Source: Bifidobacterium vespertilionis (GTDB taxonomy: Bacteria > Actinomycetota > Actinomycetes > Actinomycetales > Bifidobacteriaceae). Taken from it: a stretch of DNA of 64,000 nt. Position numbers and translations under genes: made by a program. Location: positions 1 through 64,000 of the forward strand of contig NZ_RZNZ01000006.1 of assembly GCF_008698145.1 (NCBI RefSeq), given 5' to 3'. This document shows, one piece after another, positions 56,025 through 64,000 of the stretch; within the stretch, counting starts at the first letter, position 1, and each line of letters opens with the position of its first letter. The notes beneath the pieces were generated by a model. The model saw only the letters and a list, made by a program, of their open reading frames with translations, did no database searches and was not told the DNA's origin.

Positions 56025-57563
56025 TCACTCGCCCAGCCACGGGGTCTTGAGGCTCGTCCAGATCGGGCCGCCCCAATCCTCCTCAAGCGCGGCCTCGAGC
56101 GCCGCCGCCGGCTTGTACATGACCTCGTCGCGCTGCTGCGGGGCGATGAGCTGGAAGCCGACCGGCAGGCCGTCGTCGGACAGGCCGGCCGGGATGGACA
56201 TGGCGGGCACGCCGGCGAGGTTGGCCGGGATGGTCGCGATGTCGTTCATGTACATGGCCAGCGGATCGTCCATCTTCTCGCCGAACTTGAAGGCGGTGGA
56301 CGGGGACGTCGGGGACACCAGCACGTCCACCTTCTCGAAGGCGGCCTTGAAATCGTTGATGATCAGCGTGCGGACCTTCTGGGCGGAGCCGTACCAGGCG
56401 TCGTAGTAGCCGGCGGACAGGGCGTAGGTGCCCAGGATGATGCGGCGCTTGACCTCGTCGCCGAAGCCGGCCTCACGGGTGTAGGCCATCATGTTGGCGG
56501 CGGTCTGCGGCACGCCGTCCGGCGGCATCACGCGAAGGCCGTAGCGCATGCCGTCGTAGCGGGCCAGGTTGGAGCTGACCTCGGAGGGCATGATGATGTA
56601 GTAGGCGCCCAGCGCGTAGGGGAAGTGCGGGCAGGAGACCTCGGTCACCTCGGCGCCCATCTCCTTGAGCTTGGCCACGGCTTCGTTGAAGCGGGCCTCG
56701 ACGCCGGGCTGGAAGCCCTCGCCGTCGAGTTCCTTGACCAGACCCACCTTCAGGCCCTTCAGATCGCGCTTCAGGCCCTCGCGGGCGGCGGCGACCATCG
56801 GGCGCGGCCCCTCGGGGATGGACGTGGAGTCGCGCTCGTCATGGCCGCCGATGACTTCCTGCAGCAGGGCGGAATCGAGCACGGTGCGGGAGACCGGGCC
56901 GATCTGGTCCAGGGAGGAGGCCATGGCGATCGCGCCGAAGCGGGAGACGCCGCCGTAGGTGGGCTTGACGCCCACGGTGCCGGTCAGCGAGCCGGGCTGG
57001 CGGATCGAGCCGCCGGTGTCCGTGCCCAGCGCAAGCGGGGCCTCGAACGCGGCGACCGCGGAGGCCGAACCGCCGCCGGAGCCGCCGGGGACGCGCTCGG
57101 TGTCCCACGGGTTGTGGGTGGTCTGGTAGGCGGAGTGCTCGGTGGAGGAGCCCTGGGCGAACTCGTCCAGGTTGGTCTTGCCCAGGATCGGCATGCCGGC
57201 GGCCTTGAGCTTCTCGATCACGGTGGCGTCGTACGGCGGCACCCAGCCCTCGAGGATCTTCGAGGCGGCGGTGGTCTCGATGCCCTTGGTGACGATCATG
57301 TCCTTGATGGCGATCGGCACGCCGGCCAGCTCCGGGAGCTTGGCCTTGTCCTCGGCGGACTTGGCGTCGAAGGCGTCGGCCTGCTCGAGGGCCACGTCGC
57401 CGGAAACCTTCAGGAAGGCCTTGATGGACGGCTCGGCGGATTCGATGACCTGAAGATGGGCCTCGACCAGCTCGCGGCTGGTGACTTCGCCGGCCTTGAC
57501 CTTGGCGGCCTGCTCGGCGGCGGACAGCTTGACCAGCGCCGCGGTTTCGGTGGAAATGCTCAT
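56025..57563 (-). CDS. gatA: Asp/Glu-tRNA amidotransferase subunit A
   Basis: A 512-residue amidase that releases ammonia from glutamine. The Ser-cisSer-Lys triad is carried by [14 protein letters not shown] (Lys) and [11 protein letters not shown]...[17 protein letters not shown] (serines). The start at 57563 has AAGG and GAGGAG upstream; it begins 7 bp after gatC. Confidence 0.97.
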   Translation of the reverse strand: MSISTETAALVKLSAAEQAAKVKAGEVTSRELVEAHLQVIESAEPSIKAFLKVSGDVALEQADAFDAKSAEDKAKLPELAGVPIAIKDMIVTKGIETTAASKILEGWVPPYDATVIEKLKAAGMPILGKTNLDEFAQGSSTEHSAYQTTHNPWDTERVPGGSGGGSASAVAAFEAPLALGTDTGGSIRQPGSLTGTVGVKPTYGGVSRFGAIAMASSLDQIGPVSRTVLDSALLQEVIGGHDERDSTSIPEGPRPMVAAAREGLKRDLKGLKVGLVKELDGEGFQPGVEARFNEAVAKLKEMGAEVTEVSCPHFPYALGAYYIIMPSEVSSNLARYDGMRYGLRVMPPDGVPQTAANMMAYTREAGFGDEVKRRIILGTYALSAGYYDAWYGSAQKVRTLIINDFKAAFEKVDVLVSPTSPSTAFKFGEKMDDPLAMYMNDIATIPANLAGVPAMSIPAGLSDDGLPVGFQLIAPQQRDEVMYKPAAALEAALEEDWGGPIWTSLKTPWLGE

Positions 57564-57570
57564 TGCCTTC

Positions 57571-57870
57571 TCACTCCTCGCTTCCAAGAATTCGCGGTGC
57601 CACGAACATGCCGGCCTCGGTCTTCGGAGCGCCGGACAGCGCCTCGGCCTGGGTCAGCGGCGTCTGTGCGACGTCGGGGCGCATGTAGGCCTCCAGCGGC
57701 ACGGGGTTGGCGGTGGGCGGAACATCGTCGGACGCAACTTCCTGAACCTTGTTGATGGAGTCTGCGATGACGTTCAGCTCGCCCTGCAGACGGGTGATTT
57801 CCTCATCGGTGAGCGCAATTCGGGCCAGATCGCCCAAATGCACGATTTCTTCGCGTGAAAAAGTAGGCAT
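57571..57870 (-). CDS. gatC: Asp/Glu-tRNA amidotransferase subunit C
   Basis: A 99-residue subunit stabilising GatA-GatB. It opens [31 protein letters not shown] and ends in the extended GatA-wrapping tail. First gene of the gat operon. TATAGT lies seven bases before the ATG, leaving no room for a ribosome site, so the transcript is probably leaderless. Confidence 0.94.
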   Translation of the reverse strand: MPTFSREEIVHLGDLARIALTDEEITRLQGELNVIADSINKVQEVASDDVPPTANPVPLEAYMRPDVAQTPLTQAEALSGAPKTEAGMFVAPRILGSEE

Positions 57871-57877
57871 GCCCCTC

Positions 57878-57883
57878 ACTATA
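57878..57883 (-). promoter_or_regulatory. -10 box of the gat operon, leaderless start
   Basis: TATAGT on the minus strand with 7 bp to the gatC ATG. A weak TTCCGC lies at -35. Confidence 0.5.
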
Positions 57884-58156
57884 TGTGCCGTATGTGACGA
57901 GCGGAAGTCGTGCGGGCCCTGCGGTCGGCATGCGGAACGGGGATGCGGGACGGGAGGGACGGGCGCGGCCGTCCGCAGCCCTCGCGCAGCCGTCCACAGA
58001 TTCCGCCCGACCGCCGCAGACCCGCATGACCATCGCAGCTCTCGCGCGACCGCAACCCTCGCGCGACCGCCCGCCCGTCGCGTGGCGGCCGTGAATCGTC
58101 TAAGATGAACTGCGGCAAGGGACCCGCCCACGGGTCCGATCCAAGGAGGGATGACC

Positions 58157-60148
58157 ATGTCCGCCGATCGCACGTTCAGCACATCTTCCACATCCAGTGA
58201 TCCGAGCGCAACGGGCGCGCGCGTCAGGCTCTTTTCCAATGCGTGGGCGTCGGGCAACGCTGCCCAGTCATTCCAACCGTTCCAGCCATTCCGCCCCTTC
58301 GCACCGGCGGACGATCAGGCGGCCGATCGGGACGCATGGCGATCGCTTCCCCCGTTCCTCGCCGCCCTGCACCGCCGGCGGGCCGCCGCACACCGCGAAC
58401 GCCCATGGCCGCGGCTGTTCGCGCACGACTGGGCGCGTTTCTTCCGCGACGGCGATCGCATGGCCTACGAGATGGCGTACGGCGAAATGCGCCGGCGCGT
58501 GGCGGACGATCTCATGGCCTATGGTGTGGCCCGTACGGCGGACGGCCCCGAAGCGCGCGAATGCGGGGCGCTGCTGGCGGACATCATCGACGGGATCTCG
58601 ATCATCTGCGGCCAAAGCGCCTGGCAGCTGCCGGCGCACAACGCCTATGTGCGCGACGCCCCGCAGCTGCCTTGGCCCGACCCGGACCGGCCGCTGCTGG
58701 ATCTGTTCGCCTGCGAGACCGGGCAGCTGCTCGCCGCCGCGCTGTACGTGCTGGGCGACGATCTGCCCGAGCCCATTCGCCGGCGCGTGGAGGGAGAGCT
58801 GGATCGCCGCATCATCGCGCCATATCTTGGGGACCGGTTCTGGTGGATGGGCGATGTGGACGGTCCGACCAACAACTGGACGGTCTGGTGCACGCAGAAC
58901 GTGCTCCTCACGGCGTTCCTCGCCCCGTTCGGGCTCGACACGCGTCACGCGGTGGTCACACGGGCCTGCGCAAGCCTTGACTCATTCCTCTCCGACTACG
59001 GCGAGGACGGGTGCTGCTCGGAGGGCGCGGGCTACTACCACACGGCCGGCCTGTGCCTGTTCGGCGCGATGCGGGTGCTGGCGGATGTGCGGCCGGACGC
59101 GTTCGGCGGGTTGTGGCGCGAGCGGCGGATCGCGAACATCGCCACGTACATCATGCGCGTGCGGATAGGCGAAGACCGGTACTTCAACTTCTCCGACTGC
59201 GCGGTGAAGGCCGGGCTCATGGGCGCGCGCGAATTCCTGTTCGCGCGGGCCGTGGGGGATGACGGCATGGCCCGCGCCGCGGCGCTCGAATGGCGACATG
59301 CCGTGGCGGCCGGCGCGGACACGACCCGGACGCCGGCGACGGGAATGGACCGGATCAACACGGTGTATCTCCTGTGGGAGGCCGGTGCGGCCGGGGAGAT
59401 GCTGGATGAGTCGGCAGGCCCGAACCATCCGGCCGGACTCGGAGGCGATTGCGTTGAGACATGGTTTCCTAGCACCGGCATCGCCGTGATGCGCGGCGGA
59501 GGGTTCGACGTGGGCGTCAAAGCCGGGCGCAACGGATTCAGCCACAGCCACAACGACACCGGCAGCGTGATCGTGTGGCGGGACGGGCACCCGGTGCTCA
59601 TCGACGCCGGCGCGGGAACTTATACGCGGCAAACGTTCTCGCCGCAGCGCTACGAGCTGTGGACCATGCAGTCGTCGTGGCACAATCTGCCCGATTTCGA
59701 CGGCGTGATGCAGCGCGAAACGCCGGAGTGCAGGGCTTCGGATGTGAAGGTGACGTTCGAGCCGGAGGAAAGCAGCGTATCGGCCGACCTCACGCATGCA
59801 TGGCCGGCGTCCGCGGGACTGCGGTCCTATGTGCGGACGGTCACGCTGAGCAAGCGCGACGGAGCACTGACGATTCGGGATATAGCCCGCGGAACCTTCG
59901 GGACGGCGACGATGCATCTGCTGACCGCGGAGGAGCCGAAGCGCGTGCCGGGCAATGCGATCGCGCTGCGCGTAGGCGACGCCATGCTCGAGATGCGCGG
60001 AACCGACGCTGCGGACAGTTGGATCGGGCCGATCACGATCGAGCCGAAACCGCTGGAGGACGCCAAACTGCGCGCTGATTGGGACGCAGACCGTCTGTGG
60101 CGGATCAATGTGCCGTTCCGTGGCGGGCTGATCGTCGAAGTGCGCTGA
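58157..60148 (+). CDS. Heparinase II/III-family protein
   Basis: A 663-residue protein without a clear signal peptide. Residues about 60-380 are a helical toroid-like region; the C-terminal half (about 400-663) is the heparinase II/III beta-sandwich, marked by [60 protein letters not shown] in pattern. Such proteins are polysaccharide lyases or hydrolases acting on uronate-containing chains. The start is ATG 58157, with AAGGAGG seven bases upstream; ATG 58151 is an alternative. No sugar transporter or sulfatase gene is adjacent. The substrate is unknown. Confidence 0.85.
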   Translation: MSADRTFSTSSTSSDPSATGARVRLFSNAWASGNAAQSFQPFQPFRPFAPADDQAADRDAWRSLPPFLAALHRRRAAAHRERPWPRLFAHDWARFFRDGDRMAYEMAYGEMRRRVADDLMAYGVARTADGPEARECGALLADIIDGISIICGQSAWQLPAHNAYVRDAPQLPWPDPDRPLLDLFACETGQLLAAALYVLGDDLPEPIRRRVEGELDRRIIAPYLGDRFWWMGDVDGPTNNWTVWCTQNVLLTAFLAPFGLDTRHAVVTRACASLDSFLSDYGEDGCCSEGAGYYHTAGLCLFGAMRVLADVRPDAFGGLWRERRIANIATYIMRVRIGEDRYFNFSDCAVKAGLMGAREFLFARAVGDDGMARAAALEWRHAVAAGADTTRTPATGMDRINTVYLLWEAGAAGEMLDESAGPNHPAGLGGDCVETWFPSTGIAVMRGGGFDVGVKAGRNGFSHSHNDTGSVIVWRDGHPVLIDAGAGTYTRQTFSPQRYELWTMQSSWHNLPDFDGVMQRETPECRASDVKVTFEPEESSVSADLTHAWPASAGLRSYVRTVTLSKRDGALTIRDIARGTFGTATMHLLTAEEPKRVPGNAIALRVGDAMLEMRGTDAADSWIGPITIEPKPLEDAKLRADWDADRLWRINVPFRGGLIVEVR

Positions 60149-60284
60149 ATGCACTGAATGCGCAGTGGCCACTCCGGCCGGGGCCATCCATCGGGGATTC
60201 CCAATCGTCCCCATCAAGGCGCATTCAGCGTTGCACCCTGCTTACGTCCTGCTCGAATCCCGCTCGAATCCTGCGGTATCTTGC

Positions 60285-60494
60285 ACATTGGGGGCGGATT
60301 TCGCCTGTTGCAGGATGCTATCTGCGTTTCCGGGGGCACTTCCCTGACTGCTTTCCATTACAATCGGCACACTGACCATTGGAATTCCGCGGTTTTCCCG
60401 GTGCCTGCATCTCCTTGATCGCCGTTAACCGCCATCAAGGTGCCCTCGGAAACGCAGATAGCATCCTGCAAGGTCCAAAATCCGCCCCCATTAT
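60285..60494. repeat. Giant inverted repeat, family K
   Basis: Left half 60285-60338 and right half 60440-60494 are nearly complementary over about 50 bp, including 25 perfect pairs (60308-60332 with 60447-60471, core GGATGCTATCTGCGTTT). The 100-nt loop holds its own hairpin (CTTGAT...ATCAAG). It lies between the convergent heparinase and ABC permease genes. No gene is supported in 60149-60669; 60500-60650 is rich in GCACGCGC words. Confidence 0.85.
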
Positions 60495-60669
60495 GCGAAT
60501 AACACGTGAATGCTGCACGCGCGCAAGCTGTCGCACGCGCCGTCGCACGGGCGCTGCACCGTCACTCACACGGAAAACGCACATTTCGCGCGCGCATTAC
60601 GCGTGAAACATCTTGCGGCACCGCAGTCTTGCAACACCGTGTCTTGCTACGTCGCACGCGCCATCCACA

Positions 60670-61647
60670 TCACTTCACATCGGAGCGTCTGATGACCAGC
60701 TGTCCGATCGCATAGGCCACCGCAGCCCACGCGAGGAAGATCAGACCGGACTGCCACCATGTCGGATCGAAATAATCGATCTTGCTGTCTCCTGTCACGC
60801 CTATTGACAGACCGCTGTCCATCGCGTTCCCCACCATGCCGTTGAGGAAATCGCCGAGCGCGGAGCTGGGCATGCAGTTGGACAGACTCTGAAACGCCGG
60901 ACGCAGCTTCTCGCTGAACGCGGCGATGCTGAGCATGGACGGCAGGATGGTCCACAGGCCGATCAGCGCGAAAACGCCGCCCACCGTGGATCGGCAGATC
61001 GCACCGAGCCCCAGCGACATGATCGTCATGAGCATGCTGGCCACCGGGCCTCCCAATATGCACACCACAGGCAGGAGCCGCTGTGATTGAGTCAGCGGCG
61101 TGATCTCGATGCCGGAAAGGATGCCCCGGACCGCCGCCCACGACAGCCCGACGCCCACAAGCGAAGCAAGGAGCGACAGCGCGCCGGCCACCGTGGCCTT
61201 CGCAGCCAGATACATGCCACGCCGCGGATTGGCCACGAAACCGGACTGAATGGTGAGATTCGTGTACTCGCTGGTGATCGACATGACGCCGAAAATGCCG
61301 AACACCAAGGACGCGGTGGTGATCATGCCCACCGTGGACGTCCAGATATACGCCGCCTCGACGGGCTTCGGCGTGGTCAGCGTGACCATTTCGCCGGTTT
61401 CGACGTTGTAGTCCATGAATGCCATCGCCTTGTACGACCATGCTGAGATCGCTCCGCCCGCCACGATGAGTAGCGCGGCGACACCGAGCAGCCAGCAGGT
61501 GGATTTGATGGATGCGAGTTTGGTGAGTTCGGCGCGCACGCTGCCGATGTAGGTAAGTTTGAGTCGGCTGGCGGCCATGCGACGGCCGGTGGTGTAGCCT
61601 CCGTTGCCGGCGGCATTGCGCGCGGGGGTGGTGGTCGGGGCGGTCAT
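60670..61647 (-). CDS. ABC-2 type transporter permease
   Basis: A 325-residue membrane protein with about six helices, beginning after a 45-residue cytoplasmic stretch. The FGIFGVMSITSEYTNLTIQSGFVANPRRGMYLAAK segment is the typical ABC-2 first cytoplasmic loop. Its ATG overlaps the ATPase stop (61644-61647), so the pair is coupled. The substrate is unknown. Confidence 0.9.
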   Translation of the reverse strand: MTAPTTTPARNAAGNGGYTTGRRMAASRLKLTYIGSVRAELTKLASIKSTCWLLGVAALLIVAGGAISAWSYKAMAFMDYNVETGEMVTLTTPKPVEAAYIWTSTVGMITTASLVFGIFGVMSITSEYTNLTIQSGFVANPRRGMYLAAKATVAGALSLLASLVGVGLSWAAVRGILSGIEITPLTQSQRLLPVVCILGGPVASMLMTIMSLGLGAICRSTVGGVFALIGLWTILPSMLSIAAFSEKLRPAFQSLSNCMPSSALGDFLNGMVGNAMDSGLSIGVTGDSKIDYFDPTWWQSGLIFLAWAAVAYAIGQLVIRRSDVK

Positions 61648-62774
61648 CGGTCGGACTCCTTCGTGGGTTGCACGGGTTGCATGGTTTGCACGGTTTGAGA
61701 AGGCTGCGTTGGCTCGTCCGTCGGGGACGACGGGGCTGGAGCGGCGGGAACGGCTGGCGCAGCGGGAGCAGCGGGAGCTGTGGGAGCAAAACTGGGCTCC
61801 ACCGATGCCGGCAAACCGTATTGTATGGGCCGCTGGCCAGGCACTTCGCGGTTCGCGTACTGCACCTGACTGTGGGTGAGGGTCATGTACGCGTCTTCCA
61901 GCGAGGCATGCTCCTCAATGAACTCGTAGGTGATCAGCTGCGCCTGTGCGAACACGCGGGCGGCGGCTTCCAGATCAGCACCCGCAATGCGGAACACCTC
62001 GCCATTGGCCGGATCGGAGGCATTGCGCTCCGCCGGTTCAATCCTCACCTGCGGCGCCGATGCGAAGATTGCCCGCAGCTTGCCGGGTTCAGGCGTCGCA
62101 ACACGCAGCGCATGCGCGGAATGCTCGGCCACGAAGTGGGAAACCGTTGTGGTTTCAAGAATCCGCCCCTGTCCGATGATGACAAGGTTATCCGCCGTGA
62201 GCGCCACCTCGCTCATGAGATGGGAGCTCAACAGCACCGCGCGTCCCTGCCCGGCATAGAAGCGGCACAGTTCACGCACCCATTTGACGCCTTCCGGATC
62301 GAGTCCGTTGACCGGTTCATCCAGAACAAGGTTCCGGGGATCGCCCAGCAGGGCCGCGGCGATGGATAACCGCTGACTCATACCAAGGCTGAACGCGCCC
62401 GCCCGGCGTTTTTTGACCGATCCTATGCCGGTCAGATCGATCACCTCGTCCACGCGGGACGCGGGAATGCCGTTGGTCTGGGCCAAAGCCTTCAGATGCG
62501 CATAAGCGGAACGCCCCTTATGAGCCGACTTGGCATCAAGCACCGCACCAACGGCGGCCATGGGCGCCTTGATCGACGCGAACGGTTTGCCGTCGATGAG
62601 CGCCCGACCGGAATCGGGCGTGATCAATCCCAGCGCGGCACGCATCGTCGTGGATTTGCCGGCACCATTGGGCCCGAGGAAACCGGTGACCTTCCCGTCC
62701 TCAGCCATGAAGCTGACGTCGTTCAGAACCTGTTTTCCCCCGAAACGCTTGCTGATATGTTGGATCTCTATCAT
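61644..62774 (-). CDS. ABC transporter ATP-binding protein
   Basis: A 376-residue ATPase of the drug/lantibiotic export type. Walker A GPNGAGKSTT, signature FSLGMSQRL (variant of LSGGQ), Walker B NLVLDEPVNGLDPEG and the H-loop SSHLMSE. The last 75 residues are a Pro/Ala-rich tail. The start is ATG 62774. Together with the following permease it forms a complete half-type exporter. Confidence 0.92.
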   Translation of the reverse strand: MIEIQHISKRFGGKQVLNDVSFMAEDGKVTGFLGPNGAGKSTTMRAALGLITPDSGRALIDGKPFASIKAPMAAVGAVLDAKSAHKGRSAYAHLKALAQTNGIPASRVDEVIDLTGIGSVKKRRAGAFSLGMSQRLSIAAALLGDPRNLVLDEPVNGLDPEGVKWVRELCRFYAGQGRAVLLSSHLMSEVALTADNLVIIGQGRILETTTVSHFVAEHSAHALRVATPEPGKLRAIFASAPQVRIEPAERNASDPANGEVFRIAGADLEAAARVFAQAQLITYEFIEEHASLEDAYMTLTHSQVQYANREVPGQRPIQYGLPASVEPSFAPTAPAAPAAPAVPAAPAPSSPTDEPTQPSQTVQTMQPVQPTKESDR

Positions 62775-62943
62775 GTTCCAACCGTAGCATTCCAAGGCCC
62801 GCGGCGACAGCCCCGGTCAACGCCTGTGGACCACGGGATCAAGCACTGAGCGCGTGCGATCATGCAATCCCTTGTGGAGGATGCGGCAGTGGGGACGCGA
62901 CAACATGGTGATGCAACAGCGGGGATGCAACGGGACCGGCCTC

Positions 62944-62990
62944 AATGGCGTCGCAATGACGTCGCAATGGCGTCACGATGGCGTCACGAT
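62944..62990. repeat. 11-bp tandem repeat
   Basis: Four units of AATGGCGTCGC (variants AATGACGTCGC, AATGGCGTCAC and GATGGCGTCAC), each with a GACGTC or GGCGTC centre. It is upstream of the exporter operon and downstream of the methyltransferase stop. Confidence 0.75.
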
Positions 62991-63055
62991 GCAAACGGCA
63001 TAACCTGACGGCAAGTGCCTGCGCTCGGAGACAAACGCCTGCGCGGGGCAAGCAC

Positions 63056-63895
63056 CTACGCGGCGTGCTGCGCGATCCAGCTGTGCATGGCCACGGCCGC
63101 CGCCGCGCCCGCATTGATGGAGCGCACCGACCCAAACTGGGAGATATACACCACGTTATCCGCCAATTCGAGCGCTTTGTCGCTCAATCCCGGCCCCTCC
63201 GCGCCGAACAGCATGAGGCACCGCTTGGGAAACCGATAGCCTTCGATGGGCACGGCGCCGGGAATGATGTCCAGCGCGATCACGCGGGCCGATTCCAGTT
63301 CCCGGATGCGCGCATCGGCCTCGTCGACCTTCCGCATGGCTGAGTGAAGAGCGTCCGCATCCCCAGCGCCTGCCGCCTGATGAGCATGGAAGGCCGCCGC
63401 CGCTGCATCGGCACGCGCCGATGCGATTTCACCGACGATGCGGTACCGCCAGGATTCCACCAGCGCGGCGATGGAAGGGTGATGCTCGACGTGTTGGTAC
63501 AGCTCGGTCATCAGGGCACCCTTGCGGTTCCATTTGTGCGGGCCGACGATATGGACACGCCGCGCGGTGAATGCATTGGCGGTACGGACCATGGAGCCGA
63601 TGTTGAAATCATGTGTCCAGTTCTCCACGGCCACTTCGAAGTCATGCCGGCCCTTGGCATCCAGATCGGCCTTGATGGCTTCGACGGTCCAGTACCGATA
63701 GCGATCAAGCACATTGCGGCGGTCGCCTTCATCCAATAGGACCGTGCTATATCGACGATCGAAATTGGATGATGACGGGTCGTCGGGGCGAGCCTCGCCG
63801 GGGTGGGCCTGGCTCCAGGGACCGACGCCGACTTCGCGGAATTCCGGTTCCCCGGATGCCTTTGCCGCCAATGTGATGGGATTGGGTTCTCTCAT
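63056..63895 (-). CDS. TrmH/SpoU-family RNA methyltransferase
   Basis: A 279-residue SPOUT ribose 2'-O-methyltransferase. Motif 1 is NWTHDFNIGSMVRTANAF, motif 2 LMLFGAEGPGLSDKALE and motif 3 ISQFGSVRSINAGAAAAVAMHSW, which form the knotted S-adenosylmethionine site. The target (tRNA or rRNA) is not evident. An Ala-rich helical insert (about 155-200) is unusual. Its ATG overlaps the upstream gene stop by one base (TGATG), so it is the second gene of an operon. Confidence 0.92.
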   Translation of the reverse strand: MREPNPITLAAKASGEPEFREVGVGPWSQAHPGEARPDDPSSSNFDRRYSTVLLDEGDRRNVLDRYRYWTVEAIKADLDAKGRHDFEVAVENWTHDFNIGSMVRTANAFTARRVHIVGPHKWNRKGALMTELYQHVEHHPSIAALVESWRYRIVGEIASARADAAAAAFHAHQAAGAGDADALHSAMRKVDEADARIRELESARVIALDIIPGAVPIEGYRFPKRCLMLFGAEGPGLSDKALELADNVVYISQFGSVRSINAGAAAAVAMHSWIAQHAA

Positions 63896-64000
63896 CAGCC
63901 GCGCAGTTGATCCTCATCGTAGGCGCGAATGAACGGCAGATCGCTCTCGTCACCGGTCACCGGATGGATGACTTTCAGCGTGCTGAACGGGCCGCCGATG
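63895..64000 (-). CDS. C-terminal end of an unidentified protein, partial
   Basis: The last 34 residues of a gene entering from the right edge: ...IGGPFSTLKVIHPVTGDESD...AYDEDQLRG-stop. The stop (TGA at 63895-63897) overlaps the methyltransferase start. The fragment is too short to identify. Confidence 0.7.
   Translation of the reverse strand, partial: IGGPFSTLKVIHPVTGDESDLPFIRAYDEDQLRG

Noticed and set aside
54690..57755. Long open frame of 1021 codons antisense to gatB and gatA
   Set aside because: It is a shadow of GC-rich coding DNA; the opposite strand encodes two unmistakable conserved proteins and the antisense product is low-complexity Gly/Arg/Asp/His.

Overview
The window looks like a chromosomal segment of a high-G+C actinobacterium, most likely a Bifidobacterium. 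The evidence is the gene set and its order: NucS instead of MutS, an orphan GlnR regulator, GatCAB, GlgE, MetA, an Actinobacteria-type Rho with a long disordered insert, a DUF2469 protein, and an ArgS-LysA-Hom-ThrB block on one strand. No transposase, integrase, phage gene, rRNA operon or CRISPR-Cas gene was seen. The genus is an inference from gene content; no species is claimed.

Layout. 1-230 is the tail of a repeat-containing surface or secreted protein. 1361-2767 is a Maf-NUDIX fusion. 2987-10854 is an amino-acid block on the minus strand (argS, a 54-residue zinc-finger-like protein, lysA, hom, thrB). 11297-13190 holds an MmuP-like permease and RidA. 14322-17878 holds an NADP-binding oxidoreductase, a GNAT enzyme, tRNA-Arg(CCG), a CYTH protein and a thioredoxin-like/TPR protein. 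18065-21444 holds a lipoprotein/membrane-protein pair and a lipoprotein FKBP isomerase. 22508-23251 is nucS. 23552-30463 is the complete F1Fo ATP synthase operon (atpBEFHAGDC). 30907-31941 is metA, followed by initiator tRNA-Met and a NUDIX enzyme. 34316-38434 holds glgE, ppa and mntP. 39436-45497 holds glnR, nth, an anchored peptide-binding protein and valS. 45887-50412 holds a large secreted protein of unknown function, chorismate mutase, an Lrp regulator and a divergent aminotransferase. 50560-57870 holds rho, DUF2469, a GNAT enzyme and gatBAC. 58157-63895 holds a heparinase-like protein, an ABC exporter pair and a TrmH-family methyltransferase. A further gene tail runs off the right edge.

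Metabolic links. Hom and ThrB feed threonine. Hom and MetA feed methionine. LysA makes lysine from diaminopimelate. Chorismate mutase, the Lrp regulator and the aminotransferase form a plausible aromatic amino-acid group. GatCAB, ArgS, ValS and two tRNAs serve translation. GlgE would extend alpha-glucan from maltose-1-phosphate.

The most unusual feature is the intergenic DNA. Nearly every long gap holds inverted-repeat elements, and different gaps use different sequence words. At least ten word families can be told apart by eye. Several share one architecture: two or three stems nested inside each other, about 70-140 bp in all, often at 3' ends of genes or between convergent genes. One four-copy family (21846-22390 and 32096-32227) is clearly conserved as a unit. 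One gap holds a 52-bp tandem array with self-complementary 18-bp cores. Downstream of argS and ppa there are duplicated remnants of each gene's own 3' end, separated from the gene by short palindrome-rich inserts. This suggests small palindromic elements that insert at gene ends.
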